From Streptomyces ortus (GTDB taxonomy: Bacteria; Actinomycetota; Actinomycetes; Streptomycetales; Streptomycetaceae): 64,000 nucleotides of DNA. Each line of letters starts with the position of its first letter. Position 1 is the first letter of the stretch. The DNA lies in the NCBI RefSeq assembly GCF_026341275.1, contig NZ_JAIFZO010000002.1, positions 2,643,264 through 2,707,263 on the forward strand, read 5' to 3'. Below, piece by piece: positions 1-8,619 of this stretch. The notes under the pieces were generated by a model. That model made no database searches. It was not told the origin of the DNA and worked only from the letters and a program-made list of their open reading frames with translations. The position numbers and the translations under genes are program-made.

Positions 1-123
1 GCGGGTCCGCTTGCGCGGGGCTTCGATCAGGGGCGCCGGGTTGTCGACGTCGTAGAGGGACGCACCCTCGACGGGGCCGATACCGGACGCGGTCTTCTCG
101 GTGGTGTCTGTGTTGTTCGACAT
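1..123 (-). CDS. sdhD: succinate dehydrogenase hydrophobic membrane anchor (N-terminal part)
   Basis: Only the first 41 codons are inside the window; the gene runs off the left edge. The visible N-terminus (MSNNTDTTEKTASGIGPVEG, then ASLYDVDNPAPLIEAPRKRT) is the soluble leader that precedes the membrane helices in actinobacterial SdhD. It starts 8 bp after the sdhC stop, so the two are one operon read leftward, with sdhA and sdhB expected beyond the edge. SdhD and SdhC anchor complex II in the membrane and carry haem and the quinone site. The assignment rests mainly on position after sdhC plus this leader. Confidence 0.8.
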   Translation of the reverse strand, partial: MSNNTDTTEKTASGIGPVEGASLYDVDNPAPLIEAPRKRTR

Positions 124-131
124 CTTGCGCG

Positions 132-512
132 TCAGCTCCCGAAGACTTCACGAGCGGCGTGGCCGAGGACGGGGTACAGGGCCCCGATCATCAGCACGAC
201 CCAGATGCCGACAACGGTCCAGAGCATCTGCTTCTGGTAGCGCGGGCCCTTCGACCAGAAGTCGACGGCGATCACCCGCAGACCGTTGAGCGCGTGGAAG
301 AGGATGGCGGCGACTAGGCCGTACTCCAGCAGCGCGACGATCGGCGTCTTGTAGGTGGCTACGACCTTGTCGTAGTCCTGGGGAGAGACACGGACAAGAG
401 CGGTGTCCAGCACGTGTACGAACAGGAAGAAGAAGATGAGGACGCCGGTGACTCGATGAGCCACCCAGGACCACATTCCTTCCCGGCCGCGGTACAGCGT
501 TCCAGCCGGCAC
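132..512 (-). CDS. sdhC: succinate dehydrogenase cytochrome b556 subunit
   Basis: This is the 126-residue membrane subunit of complex II, which passes electrons from succinate oxidation to menaquinone. Three hydrophobic segments are visible: around VTGVLIFFFLFVHVLDTAL, IVALLEYGLVAAILFHALNG and MLWTVVGIWVVLMIGALYPV. The signature RVTGVLIFFFLFVH with its haem-ligand histidine region and the HALNGLR motif are intact. I chose the GTG at 512 because GGAGGG lies 8 nt upstream and the length then matches the usual actinobacterial 126 aa; an in-frame ATG at 587 would add 25 unconserved residues. It is followed at once by sdhD. Confidence 0.9.
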   Translation of the reverse strand: MPAGTLYRGREGMWSWVAHRVTGVLIFFFLFVHVLDTALVRVSPQDYDKVVATYKTPIVALLEYGLVAAILFHALNGLRVIAVDFWSKGPRYQKQMLWTVVGIWVVLMIGALYPVLGHAAREVFGS

Positions 513-733
513 GGAAGAACCCTCCGGGAGCGGGGATTGGGGCCTGCCGGCTTCGATGTCGACCTGGCCCGGCCGGGTACGGTCCACCGGCCCTGGCCAT
601 CGTAGCGACGTGTTGTCGGAACGTTTACGGCGGGCCTACCGATGTGATCGAACTGGCAGGCAAAGGGGTACGTATGGGCTATTGCGGGTGCGGTGTGGGT
701 GGCTGCGCCTACCCCCTCCTTCCCGGCTGAGCT

Positions 734-933
734 GAAAGATTGCGCCGTTCCCCGCGCCCCTTATGAGGGTGGTGCTGTGGGGAGGGGTGTGCCGGGCCCC
801 CGCGTCCCCGGGTTGAGGTCAAGGATTGCGCCGTTCCCCGCGCCCCTTAATGAGTGTGGTCCCGCCGGGAGGGGCTGTGCCGGGTCCCGCGTCCCCGGCA
901 GGGCTGAAAGATTGCGCCGTTCCCCGCGCCCCT
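734..933. repeat. three copies of the GC-rich intergenic repeat
   Basis: The core GCGCCGTTCCCCGCGCCCCT with a GA-rich lead occurs at 734-761, 821-847 and 906-933, all in the same orientation, separated by GC-rich spacers that also resemble each other (CCGGG..CGCGTCCCCGG). The same family recurs near 21551, 28051, 36664, 48940-49024, 53871 and 63724. The last two copies lie inside the predicted 3' end of the OHCU-decarboxylase-like frame. No gene is visible between 606 and 818. Confidence 0.85.
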
Positions 934-1511
934 GGGGGGTGGGGGTGCAGCGATCTGGTCAGGCGGCCTTTTGCCAGGTGGCGGAGTTCTTCCGTGGTGT
1001 GGGCTCGTTCCTCGTCCGGGTCGTTCGTGAGGCGGGAGCTGATTTCGGTCAGGACCCGGTCGGGGGCCTCCGCCGGCGACGTGTCGTCCAGGCAGATGAC
1101 GAAAACATGGCCGAAACGGCTCTCGTACGCCGCGTGGGCGGCGCTCAGTGCCGTGTGCGCGGCGGAGTACGCGCCCTCCGGCAGAAGCGTGAGGGATTCG
1201 CAGGCCAGGGCCTCGGCGACATCGGCCGGCGTCAGGTCGTACGCCGCTTCGTCGGACGCGGCCAGCAGGGCGTCCAGGTCGGGATAGGGGCGGTGCGCCG
1301 CGATACGGCGGGCCCAGTGGCGGCTGCCGCAGCAGGCCAGGAGCGTGCGCTCGGCCTCGTCCGCGGGCATGGCGTTGAACCGGGCCAGGCCGGGGGCACG
1401 GTGCCCGGGCGACTCCGGTGTGGCGACGGCCTGGCCGGGGAGACGGGAAGGACGGTGCGCGGGCAGCGTGGGTTCCTCGGCGGTTCGGCGACGCCGGGAC
1501 GAGCGCCGCAC
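819..1511 (-). CDS. uraD: OHCU decarboxylase-like protein with a repeat-derived C-terminus
   Basis: The core, from LARFNAMPADEAERTLLACC to the SRFGHVFVICLDD motif and NDPDEERAHTTEELRHLAKG, matches the 2-oxo-4-hydroxy-4-carboxy-5-ureidoimidazoline decarboxylase family, which makes S-allantoin in urate breakdown. It is a shortened form: I do not see the HPDLA/HPRLG segment that carries the catalytic histidine in classical members, so activity is uncertain. After LTRSL the frame continues through two intergenic repeats (GARGTAQSFS) before its stop, giving a low-complexity tail that is probably not functional. The start is unsure; GTG 1511 gives about 230 aa and no strong ribosome site is visible. 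No other urate gene lies nearby. Confidence 0.6.
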   Translation of the reverse strand: MRRSSRRRRTAEEPTLPAHRPSRLPGQAVATPESPGHRAPGLARFNAMPADEAERTLLACCGSRHWARRIAAHRPYPDLDALLAASDEAAYDLTPADVAEALACESLTLLPEGAYSAAHTALSAAHAAYESRFGHVFVICLDDTSPAEAPDRVLTEISSRLTNDPDEERAHTTEELRHLAKGRLTRSLHPHPPGARGTAQSFSPAGDAGPGTAPPGGTTLIKGRGERRNP

Positions 1512-1732
1512 GTGGTTCGACAGGGGAGCAAGTGACAAATGTGGTTCAACGCTATCGAGGCGTGGCGGGAGCTGTCCGAGAGATGCCCGAACTTCACCCG
1601 TAAGGGAGAGTTTCAAGACAGATGGTGGACGGCGGCACCGGTCGCCGGGGCTTAGGTTCACCACGGAGGTACAGCGTACGGGGACGGGCTCGGGCGAGTG
1701 ATCGGGCCGGCGATCGGGAGAGTGAGCGGGCT

Positions 1733-3367
1733 GTGGTGAACGGGCGTAGGCGCAAAGCACCGGCATCGGCCGACAGGAAGCCCCTGCTGGTCGGCGCGGG
1801 CGTCGTGGCGGTCCTGGCGGGCGCCGCGCTGACCGTGGGGCTCTGGCCGAGCGGAGACTCGGGCGCGCCCTCGACCGGCCGGCCCAGTGGGGAGAGGAGC
1901 GCTGCGGCGTCGGCCGACTCCCCGACCCCGTCACCCGATCGGACGTATCCGCTGTCGAAGACGCCCCGGACGATTCCGGCCGTCCGCGACCACACGCCCG
2001 CCCGCGGACCCGGCTGGCGGCCCGCGAAGGGCGGCCGGGTCCTCGTGGGCGACGGCGCGCTCGCCGACGAGGGGCGGCTTCTCGCCAAGGAGCTGGGGCT
2101 GGCCTACGCGGGCCGGGGCGAGCCGCGCGCCGGGGACGTCGGGCTGAGCCTCACGGACGAGGACGCGAACGCCGAGTCGTACACCCTGCGGGTCGCCGAC
2201 GGGCGGGTGCGGATCAGCGGTACGGAGGAGGCGGGCGTCTTCTACGGCACCCGCACGCTCAAGCAGGAGGTCCACGGAGACGCCACGGCGCCCGAGGGAG
2301 TCGTACGCGACTCGCCGGCCAAGCCGCAGCGCGGGTTCATGCTGGACATCGCGCGCAAGCATTTCACCGCCGCCTGGATCGAGGACCGGATCCGTGAGCT
2401 GGCCGACCTCAAGTACAACCAGCTCGGCCTGCACTTCTCCGACGACCAGGGCTTCCGGATAGCCTCCGACTCGCACCCCGAGGTCGTCTCGAAGGAAGAC
2501 CTGACCAAGGCCGAGGTGCGGCGCATCCTCGCGCTCGCCGAGAGCCGCCACATCGATGTCGTGCCGGAGATCGACTCGCCCGGACACCTCGGCGCGGTGA
2601 TCGCCGCGCACCCGGACCTCCAGCTCCGCAACACCGCGGGTGTCGCCTCGAAGGGCGCGCTCGACCTCTCGAAGCCCGCCGCCGGCAAGATCGTCGACGA
2701 GTTGCTGAACGAGTACGCCGACCTGTTCCCCGGGCCGTACTGGCACCTCGGCGCCGACGAGTACCAGGCCCTGACGGTGGCGAACCCGGCGGCCTCGTAC
2801 CCGCAGCTGGCCTCCGCCGCGACGAAGGCGTACGGATCCGGCGCCGGGATCGCCGACCTGGCGACCGGGTGGCTCAACGACCGGGCCGACACCGTGCGCG
2901 GACACGACCGGACCATGCGCGCCTGGAACGACGGGATCTTCGCCGGGGGCACCGTCCAGGCCGACAAGGACATCCAGGTCGCGTACTGGACCGGCAAGGA
3001 GATCGGCGCGCGGCAGCCGACGGAGTACCTGCGGTCCGGGCGCGAACTGCTGAACTACAACGACGAGTACCTGTACTACGTCCTCGGGCAGCCCAACACC
3101 TTCGTCTACCCGACCGGGCAGCGCATCTACGAGCAGTGGACCCCCCTCGTCGTCCGCGGCACGTCCCCGGTGTCCGAGGAGTACGACGACCAGATCCTCG
3201 GCGCGTCCTTCGCCGTCTGGTGCGACCTCTCGGGCTCCCAGACCGAGGCCCAGGTGGCGGCGGGGATCCGGCTGCCGCTGCGGGCGCTGACGCAGAAGCT
3301 GTGGGATCCGCGCAAGCCGGTGTCGTCATGGGCCGACTTCAAGACGCTGGCGGGGAAGCTGGACTGA
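1733..3367 (+). CDS. membrane-anchored or secreted beta-N-acetylhexosaminidase (GH20)
   Basis: A family 20 glycoside hydrolase of about 544 aa that should release terminal GlcNAc/GalNAc outside the cell. A basic N-terminus (NGRRRK) precedes one hydrophobic segment (LLVGAGVVAVLAGAALTVGL) and a Ser/Pro linker. The GH20b-like domain follows (VLVGDGALADEGRLLAKELG), then the barrel with GFMLDIARKHF, PEIDSPGH and WHLGADE, whose Asp-Glu pair is the catalytic couple; the usual HxGGDE reads HLGADE. I prefer GTG 1733 because codons upstream from ATG 1622 include TTA, TCA, CCA and GGA, unlike the gene body. It is divergent from the uraD-like gene. Confidence 0.85.
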   Translation: MVNGRRRKAPASADRKPLLVGAGVVAVLAGAALTVGLWPSGDSGAPSTGRPSGERSAAASADSPTPSPDRTYPLSKTPRTIPAVRDHTPARGPGWRPAKGGRVLVGDGALADEGRLLAKELGLAYAGRGEPRAGDVGLSLTDEDANAESYTLRVADGRVRISGTEEAGVFYGTRTLKQEVHGDATAPEGVVRDSPAKPQRGFMLDIARKHFTAAWIEDRIRELADLKYNQLGLHFSDDQGFRIASDSHPEVVSKEDLTKAEVRRILALAESRHIDVVPEIDSPGHLGAVIAAHPDLQLRNTAGVASKGALDLSKPAAGKIVDELLNEYADLFPGPYWHLGADEYQALTVANPAASYPQLASAATKAYGSGAGIADLATGWLNDRADTVRGHDRTMRAWNDGIFAGGTVQADKDIQVAYWTGKEIGARQPTEYLRSGRELLNYNDEYLYYVLGQPNTFVYPTGQRIYEQWTPLVVRGTSPVSEEYDDQILGASFAVWCDLSGSQTEAQVAAGIRLPLRALTQKLWDPRKPVSSWADFKTLAGKLD

Positions 3368-3495
3368 GGGCCTCGCCCGCCCCGCCCGCTCCGTGAAGGG
3401 CCCGCCCGCCCCGCTCGCTCCGTGAAGGGCCCGCCCGCCCCGCTCGCTCCGTGAGGGGCCCGCCCGCCCCGCCCGCTCCGTGAGGGGCCGCGCGG
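3367..3495. repeat. 29-bp tandem repeat
   Basis: Units beginning CTCCGTGA(A/G)GGGCCCGCCC start at 3389, 3418, 3447 and 3476, exactly 29 bp apart; three are complete, and partial units flank them. The array begins at the stop of the hexosaminidase gene. Because 29 is not a multiple of three it is unlikely to encode protein. It fills most of the gap before the next gene. Confidence 0.85.
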
Positions 3496-3600
3496 TTGCC
3501 GGCGGCTCGCGTGTTCCGGCGGCTTGCGTGTTCCGGTGGCGAACTACTGTGCCCGTGTGGTGTATTCGGCCTGGCCGACCGACACACCGGGGGGAGCGGC

Positions 3601-4116
3601 ATGGGCTACTGGGGGTATTTCGTCGTGGGCAGAAGCGAGCAGCCGCTTGCCGAGCTACGCGCGTTGTCCGGCGCGGCGGGCATGACGCTGCACGAGACGG
3701 CGGAGGGCGGCTGGCAGGTCTGGGAGTACCCGAACGCTCCCGGCGGGGGCGCCTCGGACGTGGGCAACATGAACGACCTGGCCCAGGAGACGGGCGCGCC
3801 CGCGCTCTTCGGATACGTCATGGACAGCGACTGCGTGGTCGTCGAGGCCGCCGCCCCCGAGAGCGGGGCCTGGTCGACCTGCCTGGCCAGGGACGCGATG
3901 GCCGGCTATCTGGGCGGGAACGAGGACGGGCTGGCCGTCGACGACTTCTTCCTCGAACCCCGCGACGCCGTCGAGCGAGCCCTCGCCTGGGCCGCCGAAT
4001 CGGGCCGCGACGCGTCGGAGGAACGCCTCCTCGACGTGCTCAGCTCCGACGCGAACCCCTCGGCCGAGATGCTCTTCTTCCGGTTCCTGGACCGACTGGG
4101 CGTCATCCCCATGTAG
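3601..4116 (+). CDS. conserved hypothetical protein, 171 aa
   Basis: I do not recognise a named family. The protein starts MGYWGYFVVGRSEQPLAELR and ends RFLDRLGVIPM; it is acidic, has no signal peptide or membrane segment, and looks like a small cytoplasmic alpha/beta protein. GGGGGGAGC precedes the ATG by a few bases and supports this start over an upstream in-frame start at 3496 inside repeat-rich DNA. Codon use is typical for the window. It precedes another hypothetical gene on the same strand with a 98-bp gap. Confidence 0.75.
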   Translation: MGYWGYFVVGRSEQPLAELRALSGAAGMTLHETAEGGWQVWEYPNAPGGGASDVGNMNDLAQETGAPALFGYVMDSDCVVVEAAAPESGAWSTCLARDAMAGYLGGNEDGLAVDDFFLEPRDAVERALAWAAESGRDASEERLLDVLSSDANPSAEMLFFRFLDRLGVIPM

Positions 4117-4214
4117 ATTTCGGCCACTTCGCACTGTGACGTTCCGGCCACCGTGCACGCAGTAAGGGGAAGTGCGGGCTCCGCGACCAGCGGCGGCCCA
4201 CCGAGGGAGGCGTG

Positions 4215-4805
4215 ATGAGCCTGGTGGAACTGACCGCTCGGGCCGATGAGCTGGGGCTCGCGGCCGGCGGCCTGGCGTGCCTGGACAGGTGCGTACCCCT
4301 GTTGGGTGGCGACGACGAGATCCTGCGCCCGCTGTGGGCGAGTCTCGCGGAGCCGGAGGAGGGGTTCCGGGACTGGGGCGAGTGCGTCGAGCAGGTGCGC
4401 GCCAAGCTGTACGTGGCGGACGGCCCGGAGGGCGGCGCGTCGGCCGAGGGCGAGGCCGTCGCCCTGGCCCACCGCATGCTCGGCGCGGCCCCGGCGGAGC
4501 GGACCGCCGCGAACCTGCGGGAGTGGGCCGACACGTGCTCGGTCGCCGCGCTGCAGATCCACGGCCTCCTCGACGCCACGGCCCGCGCCGAGTCCGGCGG
4601 CGCGGCCTCGGCGCGGGACCGGCGCGAAGGGCGTACGCAGGACATGTCACCGCTCGTCGCCGCCGAACTGCGGCGCCAGGTCAGCGTCCTCGAACTGGTG
4701 GCGGCGCACGGCCCGGCGGGTCTGCGCCAGGCACGGGAGCTCACCACCGAGGGCCGCCGCGTCCTGCGCGCGGTGGTCTCCCGACGGGCCCGCGGACGCG
4801 CCTGA
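4215..4805 (+). CDS. conserved hypothetical protein, 196 aa
   Basis: No function is recognised. The sequence (MSLVELTARADELGLAAGG...) looks all-helical and soluble, with Ala/Glu-rich helices and a basic tail RRARGRA. GAGGGAGG lies 4 nt before the ATG at 4215; a GTG at 4212 is in frame but too close to that site. It converges with the amidase gene across a strong hairpin. Confidence 0.7.
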   Translation: MSLVELTARADELGLAAGGLACLDRCVPLLGGDDEILRPLWASLAEPEEGFRDWGECVEQVRAKLYVADGPEGGASAEGEAVALAHRMLGAAPAERTAANLREWADTCSVAALQIHGLLDATARAESGGAASARDRREGRTQDMSPLVAAELRRQVSVLELVAAHGPAGLRQARELTTEGRRVLRAVVSRRARGRA

Positions 4806-4822
4806 GCACCCGGGACCACATA

Positions 4823-4861
4823 TGAGGCCGGGGCCCCGTTCCGTACAGGGTCCCGGTCTCA
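4823..4861. terminator. bidirectional hairpin terminator
   Basis: A 14-bp stem, TGAGGCCGGGGCCC against GGGTCCCGGTCTCA with two G-U pairs and an 11-nt loop, lies between two convergent genes. There is no U-tract, as is usual in Streptomyces. Confidence 0.7.
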
Positions 4862-4880
4862 GGCGTACGCCACGTGAGGT

Positions 4881-7688
4881 CTACGGGGTCAGGACCTGGC
4901 CCAGCCGTGCGGCCGTCGCCGTGCCCAGCTGGGTGACGCCGTAGTACGCCGACCCGGCGACGGAGACCCCCGAGGCGGTGCTCGGGAGGTGGAGCAGCGT
5001 GCCGTTGTACGCGTCCTCGCCCTCCGCGCCGATGAGCAGATGCGCGCGCCCGTGGCCGGAGAAGTCCGTCAGCGAGACGGACGAACCCAGCTTGTCGTCC
5101 TTCTCCGTGGACCCGGGGACGCCCGTAGTGTCCTGGGAGAAGGAGAGCGACCCGGTGCCGGTGAGGCCGGCCGAGGTGCCCTTGAGGAGCCAGACCGCGC
5201 CCGCGTTCGCCTTGTTGGCGCCACTGCGGGTGATGTCCTCGTTCGGGGCGCCCGTGAGGACGTCCGCGAAGCCGTCGGCGTTGAAGTCCCCGACCGAGAC
5301 CGAGGTGCCCATCGCGTCGCCCGACTCGGCGGCGCCCTCGACGCCCGAGGTGCCCTGGTGGATCGTCGTCATCCCGGTGGTGGTGAAGCCGGACGCCGAA
5401 CCCGGGACCATCGTGACCTGGCCGCCCGCCTTGGCACCGGACTCCGCGGTGTACGGCTGGCCGATGACGATGTCGTCGTAGCCGTTGCCGTTCACATCGC
5501 CCGCGGCGATCGAGCGACCGCCCTTGACGGAGAGCGTGGACACCTTCGACAGCCCCAGCGACCTGGACCCCTTGAACCAGGTGACCTTGCCGGCGCCGGA
5601 CGCGTCGAGGTAGGTGAGCGCCACGTCCGCGTAGCCGTCCCGGTTGAAGTCACCGGTCGCGGCGTCCGCGTACGAGAGGGCGCCGGAGGCAGTGGTGAGG
5701 TCGCCCGCGACCTCGTGGCCGTCGTCGAAGCGGGCCGCCCAGTTGCCCCCCGTGCCGGTGGCCGCCGTGAAGACGTCCGCCTTGCCGTCGGCGTTGAAGT
5801 CGCCGACCGCGACCGTCGCGCCGAACCGCGCCCCGTTCGGCTCGTAGTCGTCGCCCAGCGCCATGGTGTCGGCGCCGAGGTCGAACTTCGGGCCGTACAG
5901 GATCGTCACCGCGCCGCGGTCCTTGTGGCCGGTCGTGTCGTCCTCGCCGGGGGCGCCGATCGCGATGTCCGCGTAACCGTCGGCGTTGATGTCGCCGAGG
6001 GCCGTGGCCGCGCCCCACTGGTCGCCCGACTCGGCGGCGCCCGGCACGTTCGCGGTGCCCTGGTTGAGCTTCACCTTCGAGGCGGACACGGGGCCGTTCA
6101 CACCGCCGGGCACGAGGGTGAGCCAGCCGCTGCCCTGCTTCGGGGTGGCGGCGACGAGGTCGCTGACGCCGTCACCGTCGAAGTCGGCCGTCGGGACCGC
6201 GGAGTTCCTGGCCGGAGCGGCGGCGTACCGGCGGATCTCGCCGAGCTTCGAGTAGAGGTTCTTGCCGGGGCACTCGGTGGCGAAGCCGTCGCGGTGACCG
6301 GAGACCGTGTTCAGGGTGGCCTGGTCGCCCGCCTTCCACACGCCCGTGTCGTCGGCGGCGGTCAGGGTGACCCGGCCGCTGGGATCCCCGCCGTACTGGC
6401 CGAGCTTCCACGCGGCGACGCGCGCCACGGACTCCAGGGCGGCCCGGGTCGGCTTGCCCGCGGCCTTCGCCGCGGTGGTGGAGGTGGCGGCGGCGCCCTC
6501 GAAGTCACCGAGGACGGCGATGCCCGCCGAGTCGCCGTTGAAGCCGTACGTGTGCGCGCCGCGCACCGGCAGGTCGACGCCGCCCGCGCGGCCCTCGAAG
6601 ATCCGGCCGCACTTGTCGACCAGGAAGTTGTAGCCGATGTCGTTCCACAGCTCGGTCTGCACGTGGTACGCCATGATGCCGCGCACCAGCGCCGGGGACT
6701 CGGCGCAGCTGTAGTCGTTCGTACCGACCGTGTGGTGCACGAAGACCGCGCTGACCTTGTCGATGTACTCCGGCGCGTCCTTGACCGCCGACTCGGCCGC
6801 GCCCCACTGGGCGCGGGGGACGATCGGCGGCTGCGTCACGGTGGACGGCGGCGGGGAGGGGACCGGGTCGGGCGTCGGGGAGGCCGTGGCGCTCTCGGGC
6901 GCGCTCTCGGAGGCGCTCTGCGAGGTGCTCTCGGCGGGGGCCGCGGGGGCGTCGGTCGTGCCCGCCGCACCCGTCGGAGACGCAGAGGCCGGGGTGGCCG
7001 CAGTGACCGCGGTGGCGTCGGCCGGGGCCGGGGAGCCGGTCGCGTCCTCGGCGGCGAAGGCGGCGCCGTCCATCGAGAGACCTGTGGCCGTGCTCAGCGA
7101 CTCGCTCTTCGCCTCGGCGGAGGTCACGCCCGGGTCCACGAGGCTCAGCTCAAGTCCCTTGGGCAGACCGGCACTCGCCGAACCTCCCCCGGACCCCGTC
7201 CGGGAGGTGCCCCTGGCGGCCACCACCCGCGCCTCGACGCCGTCGCTGGGGCCGACCCAGAGCGGATCGGACGCGCCGCGCGCCTGCTCGGCGCCCGCCT
7301 CCGCCCTGTCGACCGGGTGGGGTTCCAGGTCCAGGTTCTGCCAGCCGGTCCACTCGCCCGAGCCGACCGCGCGGGTCCTCACCTGGGCGGTGCCGTCGAG
7401 TTCGGCCTTCGCGCCGGTCCAGGAGACGCCGAGCAGCGAGAACCGGGCGGTGCTCGTCCGCTCCACCTCGCGGCGGCCCGCGCCGTCGGCGCTCATGGCC
7501 AACTCGTGCACCTGCACAGGCCGCTTGCCGCGGCCGGCGTCGACCGACGGGTCGTCGCCCGGGTTCGCGACCGCGTACGTCACGGCGCCCGCTCCGGCCA
7601 GTACGACGGCCCCTGTGGTCAGCCACGCTCTCCGCTTCAGACTCAGCGGTTTGTACGCGTGACTCGTCCGGCGACTCAAATACCCCAC
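4881..7688 (-). CDS. secreted PGRP-type N-acetylmuramoyl-L-alanine amidase with FG-GAP repeats
   Basis: A 935-residue exported protein. Its N-terminus has a basic stretch (SLKRRAW) and a hydrophobic segment (LTTGAVVLAGAGAVTYAVA). A beta-rich region follows (residues ~55-150), then a Ser/Ala/Pro linker to about residue 290, then the amidase domain from PRAQWGAAESAV. The zinc ligands are all visible: FVHHTVG, SGHRDG and the Cys of TECPGKN, so it should cleave the MurNAc-L-Ala bond. From about residue 500 there are six to seven FG-GAP/VCBS units (DFDGDGVSDLV, DINADGYADIA, DFNADGKADVF, DFNRDGYADVA, DVNGNGYDDIV, DFNADGFADVL), forming a calcium-binding propeller of integrin-alpha type. The GTG start has no good ribosome site, so the exact start is uncertain. 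Confidence 0.9.
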   Translation of the reverse strand: MGYLSRRTSHAYKPLSLKRRAWLTTGAVVLAGAGAVTYAVANPGDDPSVDAGRGKRPVQVHELAMSADGAGRREVERTSTARFSLLGVSWTGAKAELDGTAQVRTRAVGSGEWTGWQNLDLEPHPVDRAEAGAEQARGASDPLWVGPSDGVEARVVAARGTSRTGSGGGSASAGLPKGLELSLVDPGVTSAEAKSESLSTATGLSMDGAAFAAEDATGSPAPADATAVTAATPASASPTGAAGTTDAPAAPAESTSQSASESAPESATASPTPDPVPSPPPSTVTQPPIVPRAQWGAAESAVKDAPEYIDKVSAVFVHHTVGTNDYSCAESPALVRGIMAYHVQTELWNDIGYNFLVDKCGRIFEGRAGGVDLPVRGAHTYGFNGDSAGIAVLGDFEGAAATSTTAAKAAGKPTRAALESVARVAAWKLGQYGGDPSGRVTLTAADDTGVWKAGDQATLNTVSGHRDGFATECPGKNLYSKLGEIRRYAAAPARNSAVPTADFDGDGVSDLVAATPKQGSGWLTLVPGGVNGPVSASKVKLNQGTANVPGAAESGDQWGAATALGDINADGYADIAIGAPGEDDTTGHKDRGAVTILYGPKFDLGADTMALGDDYEPNGARFGATVAVGDFNADGKADVFTAATGTGGNWAARFDDGHEVAGDLTTASGALSYADAATGDFNRDGYADVALTYLDASGAGKVTWFKGSRSLGLSKVSTLSVKGGRSIAAGDVNGNGYDDIVIGQPYTAESGAKAGGQVTMVPGSASGFTTTGMTTIHQGTSGVEGAAESGDAMGTSVSVGDFNADGFADVLTGAPNEDITRSGANKANAGAVWLLKGTSAGLTGTGSLSFSQDTTGVPGSTEKDDKLGSSVSLTDFSGHGRAHLLIGAEGEDAYNGTLLHLPSTASGVSVAGSAYYGVTQLGTATAARLGQVLTP

Positions 7689-7854
7689 CCCTAGAGAAGC
7701 AGCTCTGCATACCCACCCGTCTCACGGGTGGCTCCTTAATTCAGCGCCAAATCCGGACCAAACATCACCCAACAAGCCTGTGCGGTACGTCACTCGGGAG
7801 CGCCCTGACGCCCGGAGGAAGTGAATGGTTGTGTGGATTCCGGTGAATTGCCGC

Positions 7855-7868
7855 GTGACCTTTGTCAC
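7855..7868. promoter_or_regulatory. possible Crp-type site GTGACCTTTGTCAC
   Basis: The 14-mer fits GTG-N6-GNCAC, the site described for S. coelicolor Crp. It lies in the divergent 280-bp gap between the amidase gene and the 7969 gene. A chance match is possible. The rest of the gap holds a short hairpin (CCACCCG/CGGGTGG, 7718-7736) just before the amidase start; I see no classical riboswitch there. Confidence 0.35.
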
Positions 7869-7968
7869 TATGGGGACGTGTGATGTTCGGGTCGCCCGGC
7901 CCGCTTGGTGTTGCGGACCGGCCGTGGCTCCCACGGCCCGGACGTGACCGAGTGAGGGGGCGCAAACG

Positions 7969-8490
7969 GTGAGGGGAACGAGCGCGGAGTCGGGAGAGCC
8001 CTCGCGTACGACCCGCGGACTCTCCGCCGATCTGCGGATGCGGCAGCACGCGGCACGGTTCGTACGGGACGTCACGGCCCGCAACCGCCTGCCGCTCGAC
8101 TACTCCGTCGCGAGCCTGCGCGTCGTCGACTTCATCGTCGACGGGCTGCGCAGGAGCGGCCGGGACCGCACGGACGTACGGGGCGTCCTGTTCGGACTCG
8201 GGGTGTACGCGGGGGAGGTGCTGGTGCGGCGGGCCGGTGCCGCGTGGGTCGAGTTCGACCGGGGGCAGCGGGAGTTGTTCGGTCAGCCGGTGGGCGTACG
8301 GATGCCGGACGGGCGGGTGTGGAATCCGCTGGGCAAGGTCGTGAAGAGGTTCGAGGCGGGGGAGCGGGAGTCCCTGCGCACGTTCTATCTGCAGTTGCAC
8401 GGGCGGGCGCGGGCCGAACTGCCGCGGTCCGCAGGGCGGTTCGGGCGGTTCGGGCGCGCGGAGGCGGGTGGCGCGCCGGACGAGCTGTGA
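7969..8490 (+). CDS. conserved hypothetical protein, 173 aa
   Basis: Not a family I can name. The middle (LDYSVASLRVVDFIVDGLRR ... FGLGVYAGEVLVRRAGAAWV) resembles a small globular domain often seen in actinobacterial hypotheticals. No signal peptide or membrane helix is visible, and the C-terminus is Arg/Gly-rich. The GTG at 7969 follows GAGGGGGCGC; an ATG further in is possible. It is divergent from the amidase gene and 129 bp before the first ECF sigma gene. Confidence 0.65.
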   Translation: MRGTSAESGEPSRTTRGLSADLRMRQHAARFVRDVTARNRLPLDYSVASLRVVDFIVDGLRRSGRDRTDVRGVLFGLGVYAGEVLVRRAGAAWVEFDRGQRELFGQPVGVRMPDGRVWNPLGKVVKRFEAGERESLRTFYLQLHGRARAELPRSAGRFGRFGRAEAGGAPDEL

Positions 8491-8619
8491 CGTTTCCGCG
8501 CCGTCCGACGCAGATGACCTTGAGGGTGTGCGACCACGGGCGACCGCACGCGACTGCCTGCGACCACGGGCGACCGCGTACGTCCGCCGCGGTGGTCCGG
8601 ACCCGGTGCGAACGAGGCA

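Noticed and set aside
3652..3665. GCTACGCGCGTTGT, resembling the nucleoside operator
   Set aside because: It lies inside the 3601 gene, has a poor right arm and no nucleoside gene nearby; likely chance.
4989..7694. 901-residue open frame on the plus strand opposite the amidase gene
   Set aside because: It is an Arg/Gly/Val-rich mirror of a GC-rich gene; the minus frame has zinc-site and FG-GAP motifs, this one has none.
7150..7725. Alternative frame upstream of and overlapping the amidase start, with a good AAGGAG before GTG 7725
   Set aside because: It leaves no domain and runs out of frame through the amidase N-terminus; the ribosome site is noted, but coding is not supported.
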